Shown here piece after piece: positions 16,513 through 24,156 of a stretch of 64,000 bases of DNA. Every line of letters begins with the position of its first letter. The stretch's first letter is position 1. The stretch comes from Bin127 sp965203505 (GTDB lineage: Bacteria > Chloroflexota > Dehalococcoidia > Lucifugimonadales > Lucifugimonadaceae): contig OZ241880.1 in NCBI GenBank assembly GCA_965203505.1, forward strand, positions 682,001 through 746,000, read 5' to 3'. The notes beneath the pieces are model-generated. The model searched no databases, was not told where the DNA came from, and saw only the letters and a program-made list of their open reading frames with translations. Both the position numbers and the translations under genes were made by a program.

Positions 16513-17004
16513 ATGGATGGTCTGAAGAATTACATGGTTAGGCTGGGTTCGCTTGAGCTGGCGACGGTTATCTTTTGGTTTCTGTTCTGGATTGCGAACG
16601 GGTTGGCTAAACTGATACCCGGCGTTCACATCGGTGTGAAATTTGCGGAGAAGGGTAACCCCTTCGGTGGCGCGTTGGACAAGATGGGCTGGGGCACAGG
16701 ACTGGGTGAATTCGCCTACTACTTCACCGGAATAGTGGAGTTGATCGTCGGATTGATCTTCCTGTGGGCGCTGATCCAATTCATCATGGGCAGCGGTTCA
16801 GCGGCTCGCCGACCTTGGATCCTGTTCGGATTGTTCGCAAGCGCGATCATATTCGCAGTGTTCACGTTCCAGAACGTCGTCACGGCATCCCGACCAACAC
16901 CTTTGATTTGGCACGTCACATACTTCGCAATTGTTGGAGTGTCTTGGGGCGTGATCGTCGGTCAGGGCGTATATGCGAACTTGATCGACGGCGACGACGG
17001 TTAG
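16513..17004 (+). CDS. Four-TM membrane protein, DoxX-like in layout
   Basis: 163 aa from ATG 16513, chosen because GGAGG (16500-16504) sits 8 nt upstream; an in-frame upstream reading adds 22 residues with no such site. Four hydrophobic helices are visible (LATVIFWFLFWIANGL, FTGIVELIVGLIFLWALIQF, PWILFGLFASAIIFAVFTF, HVTYFAIVGVSWGVIVGQG). The pattern NGLAKLIPG followed by a helix with IVELIVGL resembles DoxX/DUF417-like quinone-associated proteins, but this is only a layout match. It is followed by a strong bidirectional hairpin. Confidence 0.7.
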   Translation: MDGLKNYMVRLGSLELATVIFWFLFWIANGLAKLIPGVHIGVKFAEKGNPFGGALDKMGWGTGLGEFAYYFTGIVELIVGLIFLWALIQFIMGSGSAARRPWILFGLFASAIIFAVFTFQNVVTASRPTPLIWHVTYFAIVGVSWGVIVGQGVYANLIDGDDG

Positions 17005-17109
17005 CTGATCGTTCAACCCTAGAGCTTGCTTTGGTGCTACATCCGGGTGAGCGTGTGTTGATCACGTTTACCCGGATGCTGTTTGTCCAGCCGTTCAATC
17101 GCTAAGAAA

Positions 17110-17139
17110 CCCCCTAGCCGGATATCGCCGGCTAGGGGG
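17110..17139. terminator. Bidirectional hairpin terminator between convergent genes
   Basis: A perfect 12-bp stem (CCCCCTAGCCGG / CCGGCTAGGGGG) with a 6-nt loop ATATCG. It lies between the stop of the membrane-protein gene (+) and the stop of the coiled-coil gene (-). There is no clear T-run on either side, but position and stability fit a shared transcription terminator. Confidence 0.75.
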
Positions 17140-17171
17140 TGTGGTTCGAACCAGTTGCTTAATTCGCGGGA

Positions 17172-17885
17172 CTACCGCGAGAGATTGTTGTGCGGGTTGA
17201 ACTTGGCAGCTTGCATGGATATGGCTTGGGCGTGTTGCTTACTGCGTTCTTCCATGCTTTCGTTGACCATGTCGATGCCTTGTCGTACCTGCATGAGCGT
17301 GTGCGATAGTCGCTCTTCGAGCTTCATCAGCATGCGGCGAGAGTACTCGTCGGTCTCATTTGTTTGCCGGTGGGAGCGCTCATCGGCGTTCTCAACGATC
17401 GTGTTGGCCTCGCGCTTGGCGCGGATCAAGACCTTCTCTGCCTCTTCTTCGGCTTCGTTGATGATGCGTTTCGCTTCTTCTTTGGATGCGTTGACCACCG
17501 AAGTCTGGTCAATGGTTTCCATCGCCTTTTTGCGGGCTTGGGCTAAAATAATGTCGCGTTCTTCTTCCGCTCGCTGCCGTAGTTCTTGAGCCTCTCGCAT
17601 CGCGTCGCTGCGGGCCGTCTGCATAAACTCTTCGGCGTCGCTCAACATTTGATCGCGCTTGGTCACGATCTGGTCTGACAGGGACGTGACCTTTGGGAGC
17701 TCCCGCTTGAGTTCTTCAATGAGCCCCAGAGTCTCGTCGGATCTGACTATGCTTCGACCGGTCGCGCGCATTCGATTGTCTTCGATCGCGTGAGCGAGGC
17801 GGGAAAGCAGTTCGTATATGACGGGCTGCGCCGACACGATCTCGCTGCTATCGGAGTTGAAGCTGACACGTGTATCGATTGCCAT
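17172..17885 (-). CDS. Coiled-coil protein, DivIVA/ATP-synthase-b-like
   Basis: 237 aa. From residue about 60 to 225 the sequence is an almost unbroken charged heptad pattern (RSDAMREAQELRQRAEEERD, EEAKRIINEAEEEAEKVLIRAKREA), with an N-terminal globular piece (IYELLSRLAHAIED). No transmembrane helix or enzyme motif is present. Genes of this kind follow coaD/rsmD in some Chloroflexota and are called DivIVA-like or hypothetical; a cell-division or scaffold role is only a guess. The 68-bp gap to coaD suggests cotranscription. Confidence 0.8.
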   Translation of the reverse strand: MAIDTRVSFNSDSSEIVSAQPVIYELLSRLAHAIEDNRMRATGRSIVRSDETLGLIEELKRELPKVTSLSDQIVTKRDQMLSDAEEFMQTARSDAMREAQELRQRAEEERDIILAQARKKAMETIDQTSVVNASKEEAKRIINEAEEEAEKVLIRAKREANTIVENADERSHRQTNETDEYSRRMLMKLEERLSHTLMQVRQGIDMVNESMEERSKQHAQAISMQAAKFNPHNNLSR

Positions 17886-17953
17886 TGTGTTCTCCTTGTG
17901 CGCCGGTTCGGGCGAACCTGTAGCACTAGTTTGGGTTGCCAGATTGGTGTTTC

Positions 17954-18451
17954 CTATCCATTGTGGTTGGTCAATTTCGCGTTTGTCGGGGCGACGACGT
18001 TAGGTGGAACCAAGGTTGATATGTTTCCCCCGAGCGTTGCGATTTCCTTGACACGCGACGAACTTACGTATTGGTTTTCGATCGACGAGAACAGACAGAC
18101 CGTCTCGATGTCGTTGTCAAGGTGCCGGTTCATGAGCGCCATTGCGCTTTCGTACTCGAAGTCACTCGTGATTCTAAGGCCTCTTACGATAGCTTTCGCG
18201 CCTTGTTCGCGTGCGAAGTCGACAGTGAGGCCGCTGAACGGCATCACATTCACGTTTGCGGCGTCCGAGACGGTTTCGCGGATCATCCCGACGCGTTCTT
18301 TGATGTCGAATATCACTCGCTTTTGAGGGCCGTCATAGACCGCGACGATAAGTGAATCGAAAAGAGCGGCTGCACGCCGGACTACGTCTATGTGCCCATT
18401 GGTCACGGGATCGAAAGTGCCGGGATATAAGGCCAAGACTTCGCTCATCAT
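17954..18451 (-). CDS. coaD: Phosphopantetheine adenylyltransferase
   Basis: 165 aa. The nucleotidyltransferase motif YPGTFDPVTNGHIDVVRRA (T/HxGH type) is at the N-terminus, and the C-terminal SSIENQYVSSSRVKEIATLGGNI carries the ISSTxVR-like signature of CoaD. It transfers AMP from ATP to 4'-phosphopantetheine, the fourth step of CoA synthesis. The ATG at 18451 overlaps the TGA of rsmD by one base (TGATG), giving translational coupling; a second ATG follows directly at 18448. Confidence 0.96.
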   Translation of the reverse strand: MMSEVLALYPGTFDPVTNGHIDVVRRAAALFDSLIVAVYDGPQKRVIFDIKERVGMIRETVSDAANVNVMPFSGLTVDFAREQGAKAIVRGLRITSDFEYESAMALMNRHLDNDIETVCLFSSIENQYVSSSRVKEIATLGGNISTLVPPNVVAPTNAKLTNHNG

Positions 18452-19050
18452 CAAATATCAGTTTCGTTGCTACTGGGGAACTTGTAAATCGTGATGCTAG
18501 TGTCGCCGTATCGTTTGCGGTTGATGGCTTTGGCGCCTGATATCTGGTCGGGCAATGTGTGTCTGGAGCCGTGTTCGGCGATGATCCAAGCGTCTGGCTT
18601 GAGGAGTTTGTGGTTGTGTAACTCGGCTATGACCTTTTGCCACGGATCTAAGTCATACGGCGGATCGGCGAACACCAAGTCGTAGGATTTTCCCGCCAGG
18701 TGCCTTAGCACGCGGATCGCATCTGTTGGGTAGGTCGATGCTTTTTCGTTCAGGTTTCGTGTTGCGATTTCTTGGTCGATCTTGGCGGCTCTTCTTCGAT
18801 CAATCTCGACAAAGTCCACGTGAAGCGCCCCATGGTCCAATAGGTCAAAACCGACCCCTCCGGTGCCTGCATAAAGGTCAAGTGCCGCTATTCCATTTGC
18901 GCCGTCGGGTCCGAGCATCGAGATGATAGCTGCGCGCGTCCTCGATGATGTCGGCCTCAGCCCATGCTTCGCTCTACGATTTTTCCTTTCAGCGTGTTTC
19001 AACTCCGGGTTGTGGCACGCGAATTCGTGGGTTGACGCCACGAAGTCCAC
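18451..19050 (-). CDS. rsmD: 16S rRNA (guanine(966)-N2)-methyltransferase
   Basis: 199 aa. RsmD hallmarks are LRPTSSRTRAAIISML (substrate-side N-terminal motif), the SAM-binding ALDLYAGTGGVGFDLL and the catalytic FADPPYDLDPW. It methylates G966 of 16S rRNA in the 30S subunit. The extreme N-terminus before residue about 25 does not resemble the usual start of the family, so the true start may be downstream. rsmD followed by coaD is a classic bacterial gene order. Confidence 0.92.
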   Translation of the reverse strand: MDFVASTHEFACHNPELKHAERKNRRAKHGLRPTSSRTRAAIISMLGPDGANGIAALDLYAGTGGVGFDLLDHGALHVDFVEIDRRRAAKIDQEIATRNLNEKASTYPTDAIRVLRHLAGKSYDLVFADPPYDLDPWQKVIAELHNHKLLKPDAWIIAEHGSRHTLPDQISGAKAINRKRYGDTSITIYKFPSSNETDI

Positions 19051-19207
19051 GAACGCGATGACTACGATTATGCGTAATCGACTTATGCACGTTTCAACGT
19101 CGCGCGATGCGATTTACCGCGTTTCTTCAGATTGCTAAAGCGTGATGGCGCATCTGTAAGATTGATTCCATTGGCACGCGCCAGTTTATTCGGATAGTAG
19201 GTCAAAA

Positions 19208-20761
19208 TTGAACCAAGCGTCGGAACACTCGGATCTTTCAGCGGTGAGCGATGGCGATCCTCGATATTCGCGTCTGGAACTTGATCGTCTTCGCAAGATA
19301 GACGAATTGCGCCGGCAAGGGGTCGATCCGTTCCCCGCGCGAATCGCCCGGACGCATGAAATCGAAAGCGCGATCGGTCTTTACATGGACCAGGAGTCGG
19401 CGCCAACGGATAGGCAAGACGCCGTTCAACCTCGCACAGATACCGTGCATGTAGCGGGCCGGGTGATGGCGCGCAGAGGTATGGGCAAGATGTCATTCCT
19501 CGATGTTCGCGACGGTAGTGGCCAAATCCAGGTGCAAGCCCGCGCGGACGTATTGGCTGATGACTTCGAGTTGCTCTCGTATTTGGACATCGGCGACTTC
19601 GTATCGGTTTCAGGTCCCGTGATTCGCACTCGCCGCGGACAGATATCGGTTGAGGCGCAAACGTTCGCGATCGTTTCGAAGTCCATGCGGCCATTGCCGG
19701 AGAAGTGGCACGGATTGCAGGATGCCGAGACGCGCGTAAGGCAGCGCTATCTGGATCTTTTGTCGAACGATAGGGTGGTTCGCAACGCACTCGCCCGATC
19801 GAAGGTCGTTTCGGCGGTCCGACGATTTATGGAGGATCGTGGCTTTGTGGAGGTGGAGACGCCAATTCTGGTTCCCGTCGCGGCGGGTGGTTTTGCCGAA
19901 CCTTTCGAGACGTATCACAACGCGCTAGGCCGGGGCCTCTTTCTGCGTATCGCTACCGAGCTTTATCTGAAACAGTTGATCGTGGGCGGCATGGACAAGG
20001 TGTTCGAGGTAGGCAAGATTTTCCGCAATGAAGGAATCGATGCTGATCACAATCCTGAATTCACAACGATGGAAAGCTACGAAGCGTACGCGGACTACAA
20101 CGATGTGATGCGGATGACTGAGGAGTTGGTGGCGTATGTGGCAATGGAGGTGAACGGATCGACGAAAGTGCCCTTGCCAGATGGGGATGAACAGGAAGAG
20201 ATCGACCTCGGGCCGCCTTGGCCGCGGTTGGACTTGCGAGGTGCGATCCGCGATGCTTCAGGCATCGATTTCAGGGAGTGTCCTACTAGAGACGCGTTAG
20301 CGGAAGCGATGCACGAGCGGGGGATGCATGTCGAGCCCAATTCGACTTGGCAACAATTGCTCGACAAGGTGATTTCTGCATCGGTGGAGCCTAAATTGAT
20401 TGAGCCGACTTTCCTAGTCGACTATCCGTTGGCGATGTCACCGTTAGCGAAGAAGAAACCGGGGTATGACGATGTTGTGGAGCGTTTCGAGGCATTCGTC
20501 TTGGGCCGAGAGTTGGCGAACGCGTTTACGGAGCTGAACGACCCGGTTGACCAACGCGAACGTTTCGAACAGCAGGAACGGCAACGGGAAGAGTTCGATG
20601 ACGTTGAGGCGGACCGACTGGACGAGTCCTTTTTGCTGGCTGTGGAGCATGGGATGCCGCCTACTGGCGGTTTGGGCATCGGTATCGACCGTTTGGCGAT
20701 GTTAGTAACCGGTGAGAGTTCGATTAGGGAAGTAACACTGTTCCCGCAGTTGCGATCTTGA
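19208..20761 (+). CDS. lysS: Lysyl-tRNA synthetase, class II
   Basis: 517 aa. The N-terminal OB fold (VAGRVMARRGMGKMSFLDVRDGSGQIQVQ) binds the anticodon; the class II core shows motif 2 (GKIFRNEGIDADHNPEFTTMESYEAY) and motif 3 (GLGIGIDRLAMLVTG). It charges tRNA-Lys in the cytoplasm. The start is TTG 19208, with AGGT about 9 nt upstream; no ATG lies before the conserved N-terminus. The stop is 12 nt before serS, so the two synthetases probably form one operon. Confidence 0.97.
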   Translation: MNQASEHSDLSAVSDGDPRYSRLELDRLRKIDELRRQGVDPFPARIARTHEIESAIGLYMDQESAPTDRQDAVQPRTDTVHVAGRVMARRGMGKMSFLDVRDGSGQIQVQARADVLADDFELLSYLDIGDFVSVSGPVIRTRRGQISVEAQTFAIVSKSMRPLPEKWHGLQDAETRVRQRYLDLLSNDRVVRNALARSKVVSAVRRFMEDRGFVEVETPILVPVAAGGFAEPFETYHNALGRGLFLRIATELYLKQLIVGGMDKVFEVGKIFRNEGIDADHNPEFTTMESYEAYADYNDVMRMTEELVAYVAMEVNGSTKVPLPDGDEQEEIDLGPPWPRLDLRGAIRDASGIDFRECPTRDALAEAMHERGMHVEPNSTWQQLLDKVISASVEPKLIEPTFLVDYPLAMSPLAKKKPGYDDVVERFEAFVLGRELANAFTELNDPVDQRERFEQQERQREEFDDVEADRLDESFLLAVEHGMPPTGGLGIGIDRLAMLVTGESSIREVTLFPQLRS

Positions 20762-20773
20762 GGGCCAAAATTG

Positions 20774-22039
20774 ATGTTGGATCTACGCAGGATAGTTAAC
20801 GATGCCGATGCGGTGCGGGCCGGTCTCGCGAAGCGTGGCGAGGACGATGCTCCGGTCGATGGGATTATCGAGTTGGATGCGCGACGACGGAGACTGATTC
20901 AACAAACGGATTCGGCCCGTCATTTTCGGAACGAAGTCTCTCGAACCATCGGTTCGGAGAAACGTCGGCCGACAGAAGATGAGATCCAGCAGATGCGAGC
21001 GACGGGCGACCGTATATCCGCGCTCGAAGAAGAAGCTCGCACCGTTGACACGGCGTTACGCAAGTTGATGCTGGGTTTGCCGAACATCCCGTTATCCGAA
21101 GTTCCCGATGGGCTGGACGAGAATTTCAACGTCGTCTTGGACGAATCTGCAACGCCACCGGAGCGGGAGTGGGATGCTCCACATTGGGACATCGGCTCCA
21201 GATTGGGCATCATCGACATGGAGAGTGCCGCAAACATCTCCGGTAGCCGTTTCTACATGTTGAGGGGACAAGGAGCGCGGTTGCATCGCGCAATTGTGGG
21301 ATGGTTACTTGACACATTAGTGGATGAGTTCGGTTACGAAGAGACGAACCCGCCGTACCTGGTTCGCGAAGAGACGTTGGTAGGATCCGGCAATCTTCCC
21401 AAGTTTGCGGACGATCTTTATCGTGACGATGAAGCGGGGTTGTGGATGATCCCGACTTCCGAGGTCTCACTCAACGGTATCCATCAGGACAGCATCATCG
21501 ATGCCGAGTTGCCCTTGAAGTACTGTGCGCATACTCCGTGTTTTCGGAAGGAGCATGCGGCGGCAGGTCGGGATGTTCGAGGGATGAAGCGGGTGAAGCA
21601 GTTCGAGAAGGTGGAGATGTTCCGGTTTGTGGAGCCGGAGGGTTCGGAAGAAGCATTGGAGGAGATGATCGAGATTTCGTTGGAGCTATGTCGACGGCTG
21701 GGGTTTACGACGCGGTTGTTGAAGCTGTGTGCCGGAGATATCGCTTTTCAGTCGGCAAAGACGTACGATATCGAGGTTTGGTCACCGGGGGCTCAGGAGT
21801 GGTTGGAGATCAGTTCTCTTTCGACATGCACCGATTTTCAGACGCGAAGGAACAACACTCGTTACCGGCCCGAGCGTGGTGGTGGAACGCGATTCCCGCA
21901 CACATTGAATGGTTCGGCGCTAGGTATGCCGAGAACGTTTATCGCGGTTTTGGAGAACGGTTTGCAGGCGGATGGGAGCGTGGTGTTGCCGGAGGTGCTT
22001 TGGGAGCGGGTGGGTTTTGATAGGTTAGAATCGGGTTAA
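20774..22039 (+). CDS. serS: Seryl-tRNA synthetase
   Basis: 421 aa. The N-terminal antiparallel coiled-coil arm (residues about 25-105, ELDARRRRLIQQTDSARHFRN and RISALEEEARTVDTALRKLM) is the tRNA-Ser long-arm reader. Class II motifs are CFRKEHAAAGRDVRGMKRVKQFEKVEMF (motif 2) and NGSALGMPRTFIAVLENGLQADGSVVLPE (motif 3). ATG 20774 is preceded by a TTG that is also in frame; GAGGG lies about 10 nt upstream. Confidence 0.97.
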   Translation: MLDLRRIVNDADAVRAGLAKRGEDDAPVDGIIELDARRRRLIQQTDSARHFRNEVSRTIGSEKRRPTEDEIQQMRATGDRISALEEEARTVDTALRKLMLGLPNIPLSEVPDGLDENFNVVLDESATPPEREWDAPHWDIGSRLGIIDMESAANISGSRFYMLRGQGARLHRAIVGWLLDTLVDEFGYEETNPPYLVREETLVGSGNLPKFADDLYRDDEAGLWMIPTSEVSLNGIHQDSIIDAELPLKYCAHTPCFRKEHAAAGRDVRGMKRVKQFEKVEMFRFVEPEGSEEALEEMIEISLELCRRLGFTTRLLKLCAGDIAFQSAKTYDIEVWSPGAQEWLEISSLSTCTDFQTRRNNTRYRPERGGGTRFPHTLNGSALGMPRTFIAVLENGLQADGSVVLPEVLWERVGFDRLESG

Positions 22040-22071
22040 AGACATTCAAGCGAGTGTTTCAGAGGTACGTG

Positions 22072-23100
22072 ATGGGGTTTGCGAGCAAATTTGAATCTAA
22101 AGATATCGATGCTGCGGGGCGAGTGTTAGCCGATGTGCCGGCACCTGGAGAGGACGATAGCGAATGGGTTGAGGCATTTAAGTTGGTTAGCAATTGGAGA
22201 TCGACCCATGCAGGTCCTTTGAGGACATTTAGGAACAATCTTGGGAGGCGTGTGGGGCGCCGCGGTATCGTCGCTCAGCGCCTGAAACGGATGCCGACGA
22301 TCGTATCCAAACTCGAACGGTTGCCTTGGTTGAAGTTGTCTCGGATGCAGGACATTGGGGGATGTAGGGCGATCGTGCCTACGGCGGATGATGCTTTTCG
22401 TCTAGCAGGCGGGCTTGCGGACAGCAAAATCAGGCACGAACGACTCGACTACAAGAATTACATCGATGATCCGCGGCGATCTGGTTATCGAGGCTTGCAT
22501 TTGGTGTACGGTTACGCAAGCGAATCCAACCCTGAGTTGAGAGGTCTGAAGACTGAGCTTCAAGTCAGGTCGCAACTGCAACACCAATGGGCGACGGCGG
22601 TCGAAACCGTCGGAACGTTTATCGGCGATGAGCTTAAATCCAGCCAAGGCAATAAGACTTGGTTGCGCTTCTTCGCGCTGATGAGTTCAGTGATTGCACG
22701 GCGTGAGAATGCGCCCCTAATCCCAGGAACACCGAATGATCATGGCCCACTGGTTGCTGAAATCAAAGAACGCGCCCGACAGGTTGGAATAGTAGAACGA
22801 TTGGCGACTTTTGAGTCTGCCACGCATCTGGCTACGGACTTTCCGAACTTCAGGAATCGTCTCATCGTCATGCAATTGGATCTCCGAAACAATCGTGTAG
22901 AGGGAGCGGCGTTCGGAGAGCACGACGCAGAACGCGCTTCGGCGATGTACGCCGAAGAAGAACTGTCACATCGAGACGACCCTAAAATCGCGGTTGTGAT
23001 GGTTTCTGCAAAATCCGTCCAGACGCTTCGACGAGCCTACCCGAACTTCTTCGCGGATCTGACGGGTTTCCGGAAGTTGGTTCGCGAGACTATCGCTTAG
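22072..23100 (+). CDS. RelA/SpoT nucleotidyltransferase-domain protein (small alarmone synthetase or toxSAS-like)
   Basis: 342 aa from ATG 22072, chosen because AGAGG (22061-22065) is 6 nt upstream. The (p)ppGpp-synthetase fold is shown by RLKRMPTIVSKLERLP, the Mg-binding RMQDIGGCRAIV, SGYRGLHLVYG and ELQVRSQLQHQWATAVE. There is no HD hydrolase, TGS or ACT domain, so it is a stand-alone synthetase; the C-terminal 150 residues are unrecognised. Members of this broad group make (p)ppGpp, (pp)pApp or pyrophosphorylate tRNA, and some are defence toxins. Downstream of serS by 32 nt; its 3' end overlaps a small convergent ORF. Confidence 0.85.
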   Translation: MGFASKFESKDIDAAGRVLADVPAPGEDDSEWVEAFKLVSNWRSTHAGPLRTFRNNLGRRVGRRGIVAQRLKRMPTIVSKLERLPWLKLSRMQDIGGCRAIVPTADDAFRLAGGLADSKIRHERLDYKNYIDDPRRSGYRGLHLVYGYASESNPELRGLKTELQVRSQLQHQWATAVETVGTFIGDELKSSQGNKTWLRFFALMSSVIARRENAPLIPGTPNDHGPLVAEIKERARQVGIVERLATFESATHLATDFPNFRNRLIVMQLDLRNNRVEGAAFGEHDAERASAMYAEEELSHRDDPKIAVVMVSAKSVQTLRRAYPNFFADLTGFRKLVRETIA

Positions 23101-23239
23101 CGTTGGTCTGCGCTTTTCGGAGTTGGTCTGCGCGTCGTTCTCGACGGCGCTGTTGTCGCTTGGTGACCTTCTGCATGATCCGCTCGAAGTACTCTGAAGC
23201 GGTCTCTTCTGATTGTGTCTTTTTGGAAGCGATGGTCAT
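23090..23239 (-). CDS. Candidate 49-aa basic helical protein
   Basis: Reads from ATG 23239 to TAG 23090-23092. It begins MTIASKKTQSEETASEYFER and ends in a dense Arg/Lys tail (RQQRRRERRADQLRKAQ); it is predicted all helix with a nucleic-acid-binding charge pattern. Composition is protein-like (no long Pro/Gly/Cys runs), unlike most chance frames. The ribosome site is weak. The last 11 bp overlap the end of the RelA/SpoT-domain gene tail to tail. No family is recognised. A role as a small RNA-binding or ribosome-associated protein would be speculation. Confidence 0.5.
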   Translation of the reverse strand: MTIASKKTQSEETASEYFERIMQKVTKRQQRRRERRADQLRKAQTNAKR

Positions 23240-23322
23240 GTCACAGTTCCACGGGTGCAACGCTGAGGGATACTCTAGGTTAGATTATCGCATGTTGATG
23301 AGCGGCGCGGATTTTGCTGATG

Positions 23323-23979
23323 CTATGCGAGTGTCGAGTTGAACTGGTTCATGGCGGTTTCGGTGCCTTTGGTGATGATGGTTTGGGTGGCTTGCGCGGC
23401 GCGTTTTGTGGCGGTTTGGATGGCTGTTAGTTCATCGTCGGTGGGGCGGCCTAGGACGTGGTCGATTTGGGTGTCGCCGTTTGTGGGTTTTCCGACGCCG
23501 ATTCGGATGCGTGGAAAGGTGTTGTCGGAGAGGGTTTCGATGATGGATTTGAGGCCGTTGTGTCCGCCATCGCCGCCGGCTCGGCGGACGCGAATGCGTC
23601 CGGGCGCGAGGTTGATGTCGTCGGTGATGACGATGAGGCGCGGGGTTTCGGTCTGGTAGTGGTTTAGGAGGGATCGTGCTGCGGCGCCGGATCGGTTCAC
23701 GTAGGTTTTGGGATAGGCGATGATCGTGGTTTGGTTCTCGATGGTTAGTTGGGCGATGCGGGATGGGCCTTCGTCGCGTAATCGAGCGTTGTGTTCCTTG
23801 ACCAAGATGTCGGCTGCCCACCATCCGACGTTGTGGCGGGTTTCCGCGTATTCGGGACCTGGGTTACCGATGGCTAGGATGATCCAAGGATTTTGGGGTT
23901 GCTGGCGTTTTGGCGATCGGGATTTGGGGTCGGCGAAGAGGCGCGACAGGCGTTCTAAGGGGTTTAGGTTTCGGGTCAT
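23323..23979 (-). CDS. pth: Peptidyl-tRNA hydrolase
   Basis: 218 aa from ATG 23979. Pth motifs are complete: ILAIGNPGPEYAETRHNVGWWAAD (catalytic His in the RHNVG box), VITDDINLAPGRIRVRRAGGDGGHNGLKSI. It releases peptides from tRNA after abortive translation. About 35 residues precede the usual start (IILAIGNPG), rich in Arg/Pro/Ser; they may be a real extension, and an upstream ATG at 24009 is possible. The coding strand is strongly C/A-rich (Thr, Gln, Pro), as in other minus-strand genes here. Confidence 0.94.
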   Translation of the reverse strand: MTRNLNPLERLSRLFADPKSRSPKRQQPQNPWIILAIGNPGPEYAETRHNVGWWAADILVKEHNARLRDEGPSRIAQLTIENQTTIIAYPKTYVNRSGAAARSLLNHYQTETPRLIVITDDINLAPGRIRVRRAGGDGGHNGLKSIIETLSDNTFPRIRIGVGKPTNGDTQIDHVLGRPTDDELTAIQTATKRAAQATQTIITKGTETAMNQFNSTLA

Positions 23980-24089
23980 ATTATCGGATTTGGGGACATG
24001 CTCACCCATCAAGGGTGCTTTGCACATCGTATGAAACGGACCGCTGCCGATGGTTTGGCGCGCCATTCGCTGTCGCTCCGCCCCTCTGG

Positions 24090-24109
24090 ATTCCGGCTTT
24101 CGCCGGAAT
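24090..24109. repeat. Intergenic 20-nt palindromic repeat, copy 2, with conserved tail
   Basis: Same 8-bp stem ATTCCGGC / GCCGGAAT as copy 1 but in the opposite orientation (loop TTTC, which reads GAAA on the minus strand). It lies between pth and ligA and is followed at 24115-24132 by the tail GGGTTGTGCAGTCGTCCC shared with other repeats in the window. Confidence 0.85.
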
Positions 24110-24156
24110 GACGTGGGTTGTGCAGTCGTCCCATCGAGGGAGAGGGGGCATCGACA

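Noticed and set aside
17140..17156. Possible tRNA T-arm (GGTTCGAACC)
   Set aside because: The TTCGAA is simply a 12-bp palindrome; no acceptor, D or anticodon arm can be drawn around it.
18062..18355. Plus-strand frames within coaD and rsmD
   Set aside because: Shadows of confident minus-strand genes; no motif.
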